This document shows positions 51,858 through 60,688 of a DNA stretch of 64,000 bases, in pieces. The stretch is taken from NCBI GenBank assembly GCA_963848375.1, contig CAWKDK010000010.1, forward strand, positions 1 to 64,000. The letters are read 5' to 3'. The position numbers were made by a program, and so were the translations under genes. Numbering within the stretch: the stretch's first letter is position 1; the number at the start of each line of letters is the position of its first letter. The DNA is from JAJPJE01 sp963848375 (GTDB lineage: Bacteria; Acidobacteriota; Terriglobia; Terriglobales; Acidobacteriaceae). The notes beneath the pieces were generated by a model. That model searched no databases. It worked only from the letters and a program-made list of their open reading frames with translations, and was not told where the DNA came from.

Positions 51858-52685
51858 ATGGACCTGGTCCAAAAACGCGCGGAGTTGCGAAGCCACCTGC
51901 AGGCTTACCAGAGGCTGTTGGTCGCGTATTCCGGCGGCATCGATTCGGCCTATCTCGCTTGGGAAGCCCGCCAGGTCCTGGGAACGAATATCCTCGCCGT
52001 AATCGCCGACTCCCCCTCGCTGGCCCGCGCCCAATTAAAGGATGCCGTCGCCTTCGCGCAGGAGCAGGGAATCCCTCTTGAGATTCTCGCTACCTCCGAG
52101 ATGGACCGTCCCGACTATGTGCGCAACGATGGCCAGCGCTGCTTCCATTGCAAAGACGAGCTCTTCACCGTGATGGAAGCGTTCGCGATCGAGCGCGGCT
52201 TCGACACCATCGCCTATGGAGTGAATCTCGACGATCAGGGCGATTTCCGTCCCGGCCAGCATGCGGCACGGCAGCACGGTGTCGCTGCTCCTCTCCTTGA
52301 CGCCAAGCTCACCAAGCAGGACATCCGCCAATTAGCGCAGGATGCGGGACTGCGGGTCTGGGACAAGCCAGCCTCTGCCTGCCTCTCTTCTCGAATTGAA
52401 TATGGACGTCCCGTCACTCGTGAGGCGCTTGCCGCCGTCGAAGCCGGCGAGGATGCCCTGAGAGCTCTCGGATTCCGCCAGTTTCGTGTGCGCCATCACG
52501 GCCAGATCGCTCGTATCGAGATTTCTCGCGACGAACTCTCCCGCGCGCTATCCCCCGACATGGCCTCGGAATTCGTTCGCATCTTCAAGGCGCTCGGATT
52601 CACCTACGTCACCCTCGACCTCGAGGGTTTTCGCTCCGGCTCGATGAATGCGCTGTTGCCGCTTTCTACCATCAGGTCCGCCTAG
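51858..52685 (+). CDS. larE: ATP-dependent sacrificial sulfur transferase LarE-like protein
   Basis: ATG 51858 (275 residues) is preferred; an ATG at 51825 adds 11 residues. The PP-loop is YSGGIDS near the start. Then RCFHCKDELF, YGVNLDDQGDFRPGQ and KPASACLSSRIEYG, which contains the cysteine corresponding to the sacrificial sulfur donor in LarE. LarE-type proteins sulfurise pyridinium mononucleotide for the nickel-pincer cofactor of LarA; no larA, larB or larC is seen here, so the role may differ. Cytosolic. Confidence 0.9.
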   Translation: MDLVQKRAELRSHLQAYQRLLVAYSGGIDSAYLAWEARQVLGTNILAVIADSPSLARAQLKDAVAFAQEQGIPLEILATSEMDRPDYVRNDGQRCFHCKDELFTVMEAFAIERGFDTIAYGVNLDDQGDFRPGQHAARQHGVAAPLLDAKLTKQDIRQLAQDAGLRVWDKPASACLSSRIEYGRPVTREALAAVEAGEDALRALGFRQFRVRHHGQIARIEISRDELSRALSPDMASEFVRIFKALGFTYVTLDLEGFRSGSMNALLPLSTIRSA

Positions 52686-52714
52686 CTCAAATTGGGCCTG
52701 AAGCCGCTTAAACT

Positions 52715-52728
52715 GGGGCCGAAACCCC
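52715..52728. terminator. Weak terminator-like hairpin after larE
   Basis: GGGG, a CCGAAA loop, CCCC, then TTCC follow the larE stop by about 30 bases. The stem has only four GC pairs and the T-run is short. Confidence 0.25.
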
Positions 52729-52770
52729 TTCCTAACCGCTCTGCATGAGATAATTCCTGTTTAGGAGTTT

Positions 52771-53682
52771 ATGCTGCATTCTTCATGGATTAGGCGCTCT
52801 TGCGCCCTTGTTTTACTGCTCTGTTTAGGTTGTGCCGCCCAGGCGCCATCGCCTGAGCTCGATCGTCGTATTGAACGGAATCTTCGTTCGTATTACAGCG
52901 TGCCCTCTGGCATCAAGCTGGTGATTGGCGCCCGTTCGCCCAGCGATTTTCCCGGCTACGATAACTTGGTCGTCACCTTCGATAATGGCGAGAAGAAGCA
53001 GGAGCAGAAGTTCCTGATCTCCAAAGACAACAAGAGTTTGCTTCGCGTTGCGCGCATGGATCTGACGCAGGATCCCTACCAGTCCACGATGAGCAAGATT
53101 GATCTCAACGGGCGGCCGGTACGCGGTAATAAAGACGCCAAGGTCACCATCGTCAACTACGACGACTTCGAATGCCCATTCTGCGCGCGCATGCATGAAA
53201 CTCTCACCGACGATATCCTCAAGACCTACGGGGATCGAGTCCGGATTATTTACAAGGACTACCCGTTAGCGGAAATCCATCCGTGGGCCAAGCATGCGGC
53301 CAACGATGCCAACTGCCTGGCAGCTTCGAGTAACGACGCCTATTGGGATTTTGCCGACTACATGCACGCCAATCAGCATCAGATCTCGTCGCAGACGAAG
53401 TCATTGGCCGAGCAGGAAGCCAACATCGATCGCATTACCCTCGATCAGGCAGCAAAGGCTAAAATCCCTACAGCGCCCGTGCAGGCTTGCATCAAGGCGC
53501 AATCGGACAAGCAACTCCAGGCGTCGATGGATGAAGCCGACAAGCTCGGCGTCAGCGCAACGCCGACTCTGTTCATCAATGGGTACAAAATCGATGGCGC
53601 CGTGCCGCCCGAAGAGCTGCATGCTGCTATCGACAATGCTCTACGCGATGCCGGATCCAATCCGGTCGCAGCTTCACATTAA
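52771..53682 (+). CDS. Exported DsbA-like thioredoxin-fold protein
   Basis: This 303-residue protein starts at ATG with TTAGGAG immediately upstream. It has a signal peptide with lipoprotein-like cysteine (LCLGC, near 18-21), an N-terminal domain (30-115) of unknown type, and a DSBA/thioredoxin_4 domain (about 118-295) with the redox motif C135PFC138, the following RIIYKDYPLAEIHPWA and the cis-Pro loop VSATPTLFINGY. It probably forms or isomerises disulfides in the periplasm. The PPIase gene follows on the same strand, a folding-factor pair. Confidence 0.9.
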   Translation: MLHSSWIRRSCALVLLLCLGCAAQAPSPELDRRIERNLRSYYSVPSGIKLVIGARSPSDFPGYDNLVVTFDNGEKKQEQKFLISKDNKSLLRVARMDLTQDPYQSTMSKIDLNGRPVRGNKDAKVTIVNYDDFECPFCARMHETLTDDILKTYGDRVRIIYKDYPLAEIHPWAKHAANDANCLAASSNDAYWDFADYMHANQHQISSQTKSLAEQEANIDRITLDQAAKAKIPTAPVQACIKAQSDKQLQASMDEADKLGVSATPTLFINGYKIDGAVPPEELHAAIDNALRDAGSNPVAASH

Positions 53683-53738
53683 GTCAGGTAAAACCCGGTT
53701 TCGCGTTCGAGGCCACACCCCGGCGCGGGAGGAAAGAA

Positions 53739-54812
53739 TTGAGCTTTAATCAACGCCAACTTCGTCAACTCAGGTTTGCTCCTGCCGTTCTCTGCTTTCT
53801 CGTTCTCGGCGTGCTAATCGCCTGCCAAGGCGGCCAGGGCGGTCCCGACGTGCTCGCCAAGGTGAACGGGAAGAAGATAATGAGCGCCGAAGTCGAGAAG
53901 TATTTCCGCAATCAGACCGCCGGCTCGCCGCAACCAGTTACGGGAGAGCAAGCCGTCAGCCTGAAGCTGAACATTCTCCGCGAGCTCGTCGACAACGAGA
54001 TCCTGTTGCAGCGCGCGCAAAAGCTCGGTCTTCTCGCCACCGACGACGAAGTGAACGCCAAGCTGAACGAGATCAAGGCTCCTTACACGCCCGAGCAGTT
54101 TGATCAGCGCATGAAAGAGCGCAATATCTCGCTCGACGACTTCAAGCGCGATCTGCGCCGTTCCATCACCGTCGACAAAGTGATCAACAAAGAGATCACC
54201 TCGAAAATCAACGTTACCGACGCCGACATCACCGCGTACTACAACGCGCACAAGCCCGAATTCAATTTGATCGAGCCGCAATATCATCTGGCGCAGATCG
54301 TCGTTACTCCCATGCCGAATCCCCAAGCGCGCGTCGCCGACAAAGCACAGAACGACGCCGACGCCAGGAAGAAGATTCAGATGATCCAGAATCGGCTCGA
54401 CAGCGGTGAGGACTTCGCCAGCATCGCCATGAAGTATTCCGAAGATCCTGAGAGCGCCCAAAACGGCGGCGATCTCGGCTTCACTCCCGAATCCGGACTG
54501 CAGCGTACCGACCCGGCCACCCGAGACGTTGTTCTCAAGCTCAAACCCGGCCAGTACAGCAGCGTCATCACCATTCAGAATCCGCAGAACAAGCAGTTCA
54601 TGGGATATCGGATTGTGAAATTAGTGTCCAAGGAACCTGCCGGTCAGCGCGAACTGAACGATCCTCGCGTCCAGCAGGCGATTCGCGATCAGCTTCGTGA
54701 TCGTCGCGAGCAATTGCTGAAGTCGGCCTACTACGACGTGATTCGCGATCAGGCCAAGGTGGAGAACTTCTTCGCCGAGCAGATCCTGAAGGATAACGGC
54801 TTGACCAAGTAA
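53739..54812 (+). CDS. Periplasmic peptidyl-prolyl isomerase (SurA/PrsA-like lipoprotein)
   Basis: This 357-residue protein starts at TTG with GGGAGGAA just upstream. The signal ends in a lipobox-like VLIAC at residue 29. A SurA_N-type helical domain (about 45-170, with NEILLQRAQKLGLLATDDEVNAKL) leads into a parvulin PPIC domain (about 185-300, YHLAQIVVTPMPN... SIAMKYSEDPESAQNGGDLGF). It catalyses cis-trans proline isomerisation and escorts outer-membrane proteins. It is probably expressed with the DsbA-like gene. Confidence 0.9.
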   Translation: MSFNQRQLRQLRFAPAVLCFLVLGVLIACQGGQGGPDVLAKVNGKKIMSAEVEKYFRNQTAGSPQPVTGEQAVSLKLNILRELVDNEILLQRAQKLGLLATDDEVNAKLNEIKAPYTPEQFDQRMKERNISLDDFKRDLRRSITVDKVINKEITSKINVTDADITAYYNAHKPEFNLIEPQYHLAQIVVTPMPNPQARVADKAQNDADARKKIQMIQNRLDSGEDFASIAMKYSEDPESAQNGGDLGFTPESGLQRTDPATRDVVLKLKPGQYSSVITIQNPQNKQFMGYRIVKLVSKEPAGQRELNDPRVQQAIRDQLRDRREQLLKSAYYDVIRDQAKVENFFAEQILKDNGLTK

Positions 54813-55254
54813 CCGTCCCGAAGTCGGCAGATCCTTGCCAGGACAAACCCAACTGCGGGAGGCGCTATTGATAAGGTCTCCCCGCCCTACTCCCTCTGCG
54901 AACGCCCCTCGCGCAAGCGCTCCTCGCTGGGTCCGGCGTTTTCCTCTGTTCTGTGGAAAATCCTGTGGAGAACTGAGGTTACCCTCGCGGCATACCCGCC
55001 ATTGATGCGCTTTGCAGCGTTTTGCCCAATTGTTACAACACCTTCAAAGCTCAGTCCAACAAGGAGTTAGCGCTACCTTCTCAAGCGCACCAGACCCGTT
55101 GCATTCTCGCCAACCTGTCATGACACCAAAGTCACTTTTTCACAACTAAGTTCCTGAATCCTGCGCGTTCTAAGCTGTTTGGGAGATTCGACTTGTGCGG
55201 AATTGGACCAGGAATGAACCGGCAAATGGGCATAAGAGCCCTCAGGGAAAGGCC
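54813..55254. other. Intergenic stretch with DnaA-box-like motifs
   Basis: About 440 bp separate convergent genes (PPIase plus, LepA minus). On the minus strand TTTTCCACA and TTCTCCACA lie side by side near 54951-54972, close to the DnaA box consensus (TTWTNCACA; the second has one mismatch). No coding frame with a ribosome site is seen, and I do not claim an origin. Confidence 0.35.
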
Positions 55255-57060
55255 CTATTCTTCTTCGCCAACCTTCAACAAAGCGAGGAACGCCTCCTGC
55301 GGAATGTCGACCTTGCCGATCCGCTTCATGCGTTTCTTGCCTTCTTTTTGCTTCTCGAGGAGCTTGCGTTTCCGGGTAATATCGCCGCCGTAGCACTTGG
55401 CCAAAACGTTCTTGCGGATCGCCCCAACCGTCTCCCGCGCGATGACTTTGGCGCCGATCGCCGCCTGGATCGCGACCTCGAACATCTGCCGCGGGATCAG
55501 GTCGTGCATCTTCGATACCAGCGCCCGTCCGCGTTCGTAAGCAAAATCCTGGTGCACGATCAGCGACAGCGCATCCACCGGTTCGCCCGCAACCAGGATG
55601 TCCATCTTCACCATCGGCGAGTGCCAGAATCCTGCCAAGTGATAGTCGAGTGAGGCATATCCCTTCGACACCGACTTCAGCCGATCGTAAAAGTCGAGCA
55701 CCACTTCGTTCAGCGGCAGCTCGTACGTAAGCATCACGCGATTCGCGCTCACGTATTCGAATCCTTTTTGTTTGCCGCGCTTGTCTTCCACCAGCTTCAG
55801 AATTCCGCCGACAAATTCTTCATTTGTCAGGATCGTCGCCAGGATCACTGGTTCTTCGATCTTGGCAATCTCGCCCTGCGGCGGCCACTTCGATGGATTG
55901 TCGATCTCGATCAGTTCATTGTCAGTCTTCGTGACTCTGTAGCGTACGCTCGGCGCGGTCGTGATCAGGTCGAGCTTGTATTCGCGCTCCAGCCGCTCCT
56001 GGATGATCTCCATATGCAGCAGTCCAAGGAAGCCGCAGCGAAAACCGAACCCAAGCGCAGCGGAACTCTCCGGCTCGAAGAAGAACGACGAGTCATTCAG
56101 CCGCAGCTTCTCCAGCGCCTCGCGCAACAACGTGTGTTCATGCGAGTCGACGGTATACAGTCCGGCAAACACCATCGGCTTGATATCTTCGAAACCGGGC
56201 AGCGGCTCGATCGCCGGGCGTTCATCGTCGGTGATGGTGTCACCGATTTTGGTGTCACCAACTGTCTTAAGATTCGCAATCAGGAAGCCGACTTCGCCCG
56301 CTTCGAGCGTTTGCACCACCACTGGTTTCGGCGTCAGCGCTCCCAGACCTTCGATCTGGAACGCTTTGCCATTCGACCACAGCCGGATCTTCTGTCCCAT
56401 GCGAATGGTGCCGTGAAACACGCGCGTCAGCACAACCACGCCACGATACGGATCGAACCAGCTGTCAAAAATCAGCGCCTGCAGCGGCGAATCCGGCGAC
56501 CCCTTCGGCGGTGGAACCTTCTTCACAATCGCCTCAAGGACTTCCGGCACGCCCTGCCCGGTTTTTGCCGAAATCGGCAGCGCATCGCTGGCGTCAAGCC
56601 CGACGGCACCTTCGATCATCTCTTTGGCGCGCTCAACGTCCGCGCTCGGCAGATCGATCTTGTTGATGACCGGGATGATCTCCAACCCGTGATTGATCGC
56701 CAGGTACGCATTCGCCAGTGTCTGCGCCTCCACACCTTGCGAAGCGTCCACCACCAGCAAAGCGCCCTCACAGGAAGCCAGTGACCGCGAAACCTCGTAT
56801 GAGAAATCCACGTGACCGGGCGTATCGATCAGGTTCAGCTGGTAGGTCTGACCATCTTGCGCCGTGTACATCATGCGTACGCAGTGCGCCTTGATGGTGA
56901 TTCCGCGCTCGCGCTCCAGGTCCATCGCATCGAGCACTTGTTCCTGCATCTCGCGCGCCGTCAACGAGCCGGTAAGCTCCAGCAGACGGTCGGAGAGCGT
57001 GCTCTTCCCGTGGTCGATATGAGCAATAATCGCGAAATTTCTAATGAATTTGCGGTCCAT
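55255..57060 (-). CDS. lepA: Elongation factor 4 (LepA)
   Basis: This 601-residue GTPase is the standard LepA length. G motifs: AHIDHGKS (G1), RERGITIKAH (G2), DTPGHVD (G3), NKIDLPSAD (G4) and SAKTGQG (G5). EF-G-like domains II, III and V and the C-terminal domain follow, with KKRMKRIGKVDIPQEAFLALL at the end. It remodels or back-translocates ribosomes, especially under ionic stress. ATG start near IRNFAIIAH. Confidence 0.97.
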   Translation of the reverse strand: MDRKFIRNFAIIAHIDHGKSTLSDRLLELTGSLTAREMQEQVLDAMDLERERGITIKAHCVRMMYTAQDGQTYQLNLIDTPGHVDFSYEVSRSLASCEGALLVVDASQGVEAQTLANAYLAINHGLEIIPVINKIDLPSADVERAKEMIEGAVGLDASDALPISAKTGQGVPEVLEAIVKKVPPPKGSPDSPLQALIFDSWFDPYRGVVVLTRVFHGTIRMGQKIRLWSNGKAFQIEGLGALTPKPVVVQTLEAGEVGFLIANLKTVGDTKIGDTITDDERPAIEPLPGFEDIKPMVFAGLYTVDSHEHTLLREALEKLRLNDSSFFFEPESSAALGFGFRCGFLGLLHMEIIQERLEREYKLDLITTAPSVRYRVTKTDNELIEIDNPSKWPPQGEIAKIEEPVILATILTNEEFVGGILKLVEDKRGKQKGFEYVSANRVMLTYELPLNEVVLDFYDRLKSVSKGYASLDYHLAGFWHSPMVKMDILVAGEPVDALSLIVHQDFAYERGRALVSKMHDLIPRQMFEVAIQAAIGAKVIARETVGAIRKNVLAKCYGGDITRKRKLLEKQKEGKKRMKRIGKVDIPQEAFLALLKVGEEE

Positions 57061-57205
57061 CGAGCGTACTTCGATTCTAACAGGTACCGCAGATTCAGGA
57101 ATTTACGGGAATTCTCGAATTCCGAGCGTAGTTACGGCATACAACTACGCCCGCGTGCCGGGCGGCACGTCTTGCGCGACTGTAAGGCATCTCACGTCAG
57201 CCAGA

Positions 57206-57415
57206 TCACGCGATCTGTTTCGAACCCAATCGCTCACCAGTGTTCGGATCGAATTCTTTCTTCCACGCGGTCCAGGCTTCCTCTTCACTGTTGAAAAGAA
57301 ACTCCAGCTCTGGTTCGCGAAGAGCGTCGATTTCCCAACGGCCCGCGAATTCGTTGTAACGAATCGTGGCGATATGCTCACCGGCTGGATTCTGAATTCG
57401 ATGTTCGGTACCCAT
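57206..57415 (-). CDS. Small acidic protein of unknown function
   Basis: ATG 57415 (69 residues) has an excellent GGAAGGAGG seven bases upstream, which sets the start against a longer frame to 57523. The product is acidic, with aromatic residues (IRYNEFAGRWEID, EEEAWTAWKKEFDP) and no cysteine or membrane segment. It resembles a small folded beta-plus-helix protein. It lies downstream of, and in the same direction as, nothing obvious; lepA is the next gene on this strand 145 bp away. Confidence 0.7.
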   Translation of the reverse strand: MGTEHRIQNPAGEHIATIRYNEFAGRWEIDALREPELEFLFNSEEEAWTAWKKEFDPNTGERLGSKQIA

Positions 57416-57695
57416 GTGCTGCCTCCTTCCCGACTGAACGGAAGGTCGACTTCTAGGCCGAATTGTGACTCGCTTGCGATATGTGCGCAGTGATTTCTGC
57501 AGCACGAAGATCATCACTGGCATTACGAAAGTAAGCGCCGCGATTCCCGTTCCGCGCCCATGGAATTCTCATCCAGCAACTCTGCCCGGTCCCCGCAAAT
57601 GTCTAATCGCACCGTGAATTGTGCGCTGTGAACCCTTCTGGAACCCGAAGATAATCCGCAGCATCACATACCTAAACCATAAGGAGTTTATTCAT

Positions 57696-57980
57696 ATGCC
57701 ATTGTCAGGTGATGTAAAGCGGGAACTGTGGGAGCTGTTTTCCGAAGAAACAATGCGCGGCAGGAATGCCGTGGAAATCTCCGCAACCGATCTGCACCAA
57801 CGTCTCGAATATAAGGAATCTGAAAGCTCCAGCACACCCAACCGCATTGCCGTGTGCGGCGCAATTCTGGTCGCCATGATGGACACTTCGCTCGGCGACA
57901 AATTGTTAGCCGAATCCGAATGCGATCCCAGCGTCCGGTTCGTGCTCCCAAGGCCCGGTCCGATGGCGCCCGCAGCGTAG
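57696..57980 (+). CDS. Small acidic hypothetical protein
   Basis: ATG 57696 (94 residues) has AAGGAG nine bases upstream; the frame is open further upstream to 57621. It begins PLSGDVKRELWELFSEE and includes a segment STPNRIAVCGAILVAMMD with one cysteine. Overall acidic, probably helical. No family recognised. It precedes the GH1 gene on the same strand; a 17-bp palindrome lies between them. Confidence 0.7.
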   Translation: MPLSGDVKRELWELFSEETMRGRNAVEISATDLHQRLEYKESESSSTPNRIAVCGAILVAMMDTSLGDKLLAESECDPSVRFVLPRPGPMAPAA

Positions 57981-58009
57981 TCCTGACAAAAGAAAATAGC
58001 AGCGGTGAG

Positions 58010-58026
58010 CATTTCGCGGCGAAATG
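58010..58026. promoter_or_regulatory. 17-bp palindrome upstream of the GH1 gene
   Basis: CATTTCGC-G-GCGAAATG is a perfect odd-centred dyad ending 25 bases before the GH1 ATG at 58052. Spacing suits an operator near the promoter or a leader stem. The repressor is unknown; no LacI-type gene is close. Confidence 0.45.
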
Positions 58027-58051
58027 GTAATCTCAAGGCACATTTCTCCGC

Positions 58052-59380
58052 ATGCCCGAAAAGCGTCCAACCGGATTGTTCCCGCCTGACTTTCTCTGGG
58101 GTGTCTCCACTGCAGCGCACCAGTGCGAAGGCGACAATCGCAACAACCAATGGTTCGCCTGGGAAGCCGCCGGTCGAACCCGTTCCGGCGATCGCAGTGG
58201 ACTGGCCTGCGACTGGTGGCACAATGCCGAGCGTGACTTCGATATTGCGCGCGACATGAACCTGAACGCCCTCCGGTTCTCGGTGGAATGGAGCCGCGTC
58301 GAACCCCGCCCGGGCGAATGGGACGAAGCTGCCATCGCCCGCTATCGCGAAATGCTTGAGGGCTTGCACGCGCGCGGTCTGCGTCCGTTCGTCTGTCTGC
58401 ATCACTTCACGAATCCCTTGTGGTTCGAAAACACCGGCGCATTCCTGCATCCCGACTCGATGCTTCGCTTTGACCGTTTCACCCGCAAAGTCGTGGAGAG
58501 TCTCGGAGATCTTTGTTCCGACTGGGTCACCTTCAATGAGCCGAACGTGTACGCCGTGCTCGGCTATCAATTGGGCGAGTTTCCTCCCGGACGAAAAGGC
58601 AAGCTCATCAGTTCGCTGCGCGCGCTGGCCAACATGGCACGTGCCCACGCTCTCGCCTACGACGCGATCCATGAACTGCAGCCAGGCGCAAATGTGGGCT
58701 GGACGCAGAACTACATCGTCTTCCAGCCAGTGAAGGATCGAAGCCCATTCAATCGCATTGCGTGCGGTATCCAGAGCTATTTTTACAACGATATCTTCAC
58801 TGACTTTATTCATCGCGGCCGCACACGAAGTTATATCCAGCCATTTTGCGGCGAAACCGGGGCAGTGCAGGGCAAGACTGACTTTGTCGGGGTCAACGTT
58901 TACGGGCGTGTGCACGTTGGACTGAGCCTGCGCAGGGCGGCAACATTATTTGCGGATGTCCACATTCCCGCAGATGCCCCGCAGGGCGATCAGCCCATCG
59001 GCATGCCCTTTCCTGAAATCACTCCCGGTTCCATCACCTCGATCGTGGAGCACGTAACCAAGCTTCGCAAACCAATCTATGTGCTCGAGAATGGCGTCCC
59101 CGACCGGGCCGATCGCGTCCGACCATGGCTGCTGGCAAACACGGTTACCGAGATGCGCGACCTGATTGATCGTGGCATCGATCTACGCGGCTACTTCCAC
59201 TGGACGCTAACCGACAATTTCGAATGGAACCAGGGCTGGCATCTGCGCTTCGGATTGGTCGAACTCAATATCGAAACGCAGGAGCGACAGTTGCGGCCCA
59301 GTGCGCGGCTCTACGCCGAGATCGCGAAGACGAACGGTGAGATCGTAAATAGTAGTCAGCAGTCAGTTGTCAGTAGTTAG
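58052..59380 (+). CDS. GH1-family beta-glycosidase
   Basis: This 442-residue protein is in the usual GH1 range and has no signal peptide. The GH1 N-terminal pattern FPPDFLWGVSTAAHQCEG comes first, the acid/base Glu163 is in TFNEPNVY, the nucleophile Glu346 in VLENGVPD, and the closing DNFEWNQGW with the family Trp pair. It likely hydrolyses beta-glucosides or related disaccharides in the cytosol. The last dozen codons (NSSQQSVVSS) are read from an octamer-type repeat, a possible recent C-terminal extension. Confidence 0.92.
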   Translation: MPEKRPTGLFPPDFLWGVSTAAHQCEGDNRNNQWFAWEAAGRTRSGDRSGLACDWWHNAERDFDIARDMNLNALRFSVEWSRVEPRPGEWDEAAIARYREMLEGLHARGLRPFVCLHHFTNPLWFENTGAFLHPDSMLRFDRFTRKVVESLGDLCSDWVTFNEPNVYAVLGYQLGEFPPGRKGKLISSLRALANMARAHALAYDAIHELQPGANVGWTQNYIVFQPVKDRSPFNRIACGIQSYFYNDIFTDFIHRGRTRSYIQPFCGETGAVQGKTDFVGVNVYGRVHVGLSLRRAATLFADVHIPADAPQGDQPIGMPFPEITPGSITSIVEHVTKLRKPIYVLENGVPDRADRVRPWLLANTVTEMRDLIDRGIDLRGYFHWTLTDNFEWNQGWHLRFGLVELNIETQERQLRPSARLYAEIAKTNGEIVNSSQQSVVSS

Positions 59381-59701
59381 TGATCACCACTCAACAATGC
59401 GCATATACAGATGCGTACGTGCGTCGCAATCAGGCGTCGATTCAGTGGTGTGACGCCTGCCCATCCTCGCGCGTGTCTGGGAGAACTCGAAGGCTCCTGT
59501 CTTCGGACTGCAAATTCTTGTCAAGGCCGATCCACCCGCAAATTCCTCCCAAGTACCTCATTACGCGATAGAAATAAATCTTGGGAAAGTGTCTAGTAGG
59601 TCCCCTCGAATTTGTCACAATAGAGATAGGCGCTGGAATTCGAGAGGTAGGCGGTGTGAGTTTGGGGCGTCTTTGACTTTGCTTTTGTCTGACAACTGAC
59701 T
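59361..59701. repeat. Inverted repeat flanking the 3' end of the GH1 gene
   Basis: AGTCAGTTGTCAG at 59361-59373 is the perfect reverse complement of the 13 bases at 59689-59701. The first copy is inside the final codons of the GH1 gene. The units resemble the octamer repeats near 50.2 and 50.8 kb. Confidence 0.55.
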
Positions 59702-59704
59702 ACT

Positions 59705-59721
59705 GTCGGCCTCCGGCCGAC
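59705..59721. terminator. GC-rich hairpin
   Basis: GTCGGCC-TCC-GGCCGAC is a perfect seven-base stem with a three-base loop, without a T-run. It lies in the REP-like patch; terminator or repeat-family element. Confidence 0.35.
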
Positions 59722-59821
59722 CTAACTCCTTTGTTTTGCGGGACGATGGGACTAAGTCCTTTGTTTGCCGGGACGAGGCCTGTCCCATGACTCTAAGCCC
59801 TTTAGAATGCGGGACGAGGGG
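59722..59821. repeat. Three imperfect tandem repeats of a CTAAGTCCTTTG unit
   Basis: Units begin at 59722, 59752 and 59793. Each opens with CTAA(C/G)(T/C)CCTTT and ends with GCGGGACGA or CCGGGACGA. The spacing is 30 and 41 bases; the second also has GGGACGAGGCCTGTCCC, a stem. The pattern looks like a REP-type family element, present in several orientations in acidobacterial genomes as far as I recall (unchecked). Confidence 0.6.
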
Positions 59822-59943
59822 GGAGGGGGTACCCCATGGGATCTCCCATTTCGGGCCTCAAAACAGTTCTGGCGACAGAAAATGCCCCGGTCGCCTATGC
59901 GGGATTACCTGCTCGTGCGAAGCGACAAGTTGCTTCGAGAGGC

Positions 59944-60390
59944 CTACGTCCTTGTGTCGAGATGAAAGGACTGCTCATATGGAACCACTGAGTAGCCCAT
60001 CGCCTTCCACGCCGCCAATCCGCCTTTGAGAAATTTAGTCTGCAGGAAATTCAGGGATAGGGCGATCTTCACGATGCGCCGTGCGGTTTCGTCCGTGGCA
60101 CACGTGCAATACAGCACCGAGTCTCTTTCTTTTGGAATAAGCGACGGATTCTCAAGTAACTCTTTGGGAGGAATTCTCTTCGAGCCAGGAATGATCTCGG
60201 CGTCAGCTAAAAGGTCGAGCGGCTGGCGAACATCGAAGATAAGCACCTCTGTGTTAGCCGCCAACAAAGCGTGGAGAGCGTCAGGCGTGATGCTGTGCCG
60301 AACCAACTCGCGCTGATCTTTCATGCGCCTCAGCCACACGGCGATCAGTAGGCACAACGCTATGGCAGCGATAACCAGAATCACGAACAT
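59944..60390 (-). CDS. Membrane-anchored rhodanese-domain protein
   Basis: ATG 60390 (148 residues) has GGGAGGAAC just upstream; the longer frame to 60450 is not supported. One N-terminal membrane helix (about 2-20, with Leu/Ile/Ala core) and basic Arg/Arg/Met stretch anchor a cytoplasmic rhodanese domain. The active-site loop is YCTCATDET with the catalytic cysteine as the second Cys, and FDVRQPLDL precedes it. It could carry sulfane sulfur, transfer it or act in redox sensing. Confidence 0.85.
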   Translation of the reverse strand: MFVILVIAAIALCLLIAVWLRRMKDQRELVRHSITPDALHALLAANTEVLIFDVRQPLDLLADAEIIPGSKRIPPKELLENPSLIPKERDSVLYCTCATDETARRIVKIALSLNFLQTKFLKGGLAAWKAMGYSVVPYEQSFHLDTRT

Positions 60391-60688
60391 GACAGTTCCT
60401 CCCGGCGCAGAGCGACGAGATTCGCAATCGCGTAAGAAGAATTCTCGCAAGCGTCAAGTGAACGCGACGATAGAGAATGTCTTGTCGAGGAAATTAGTGC
60501 TTCTCGCCCCGCATCGCCAGCAGCTTTTTGGATGACTCAGTCGCAGCAATCGACGCAGCCAGTTGTCAAAAAATTGCGTGTTACGCGATCCGCGAAACTT
60601 TCAGCGGCGCGATGAATCTCTGTGAGAGTGGGCGGTTGGTTGAGCTACTTCGTTGGTGTTTAGCCTCGTCTACACAGGAGAGAGGCAG

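Larger units (their letters stand above)
59381..59943. other. Repeat-rich intergenic stretch
   Basis: About 560 bp without a supportable gene lie between convergent genes (GH1 plus, rhodanese minus). It holds an inverted repeat end (59689-59701), a hairpin (59705-59721) and a three-copy tandem repeat (59722-59821), followed by G-rich sequence. Confidence 0.45.

Noticed and set aside
54951..54973. Replication origin at the DnaA-like motifs
   Set aside because: Only two boxes and no AT-rich unwinding region or dnaA/dnaN genes nearby.
55768..56784. 338-codon plus-strand frame
   Set aside because: It is antisense to lepA and shows no domain or start signal.
57692..58915. 407-codon minus-strand frame
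   Set aside because: It is antisense to the GH1 gene and the small acidic protein gene, with the composition of a shadow frame.
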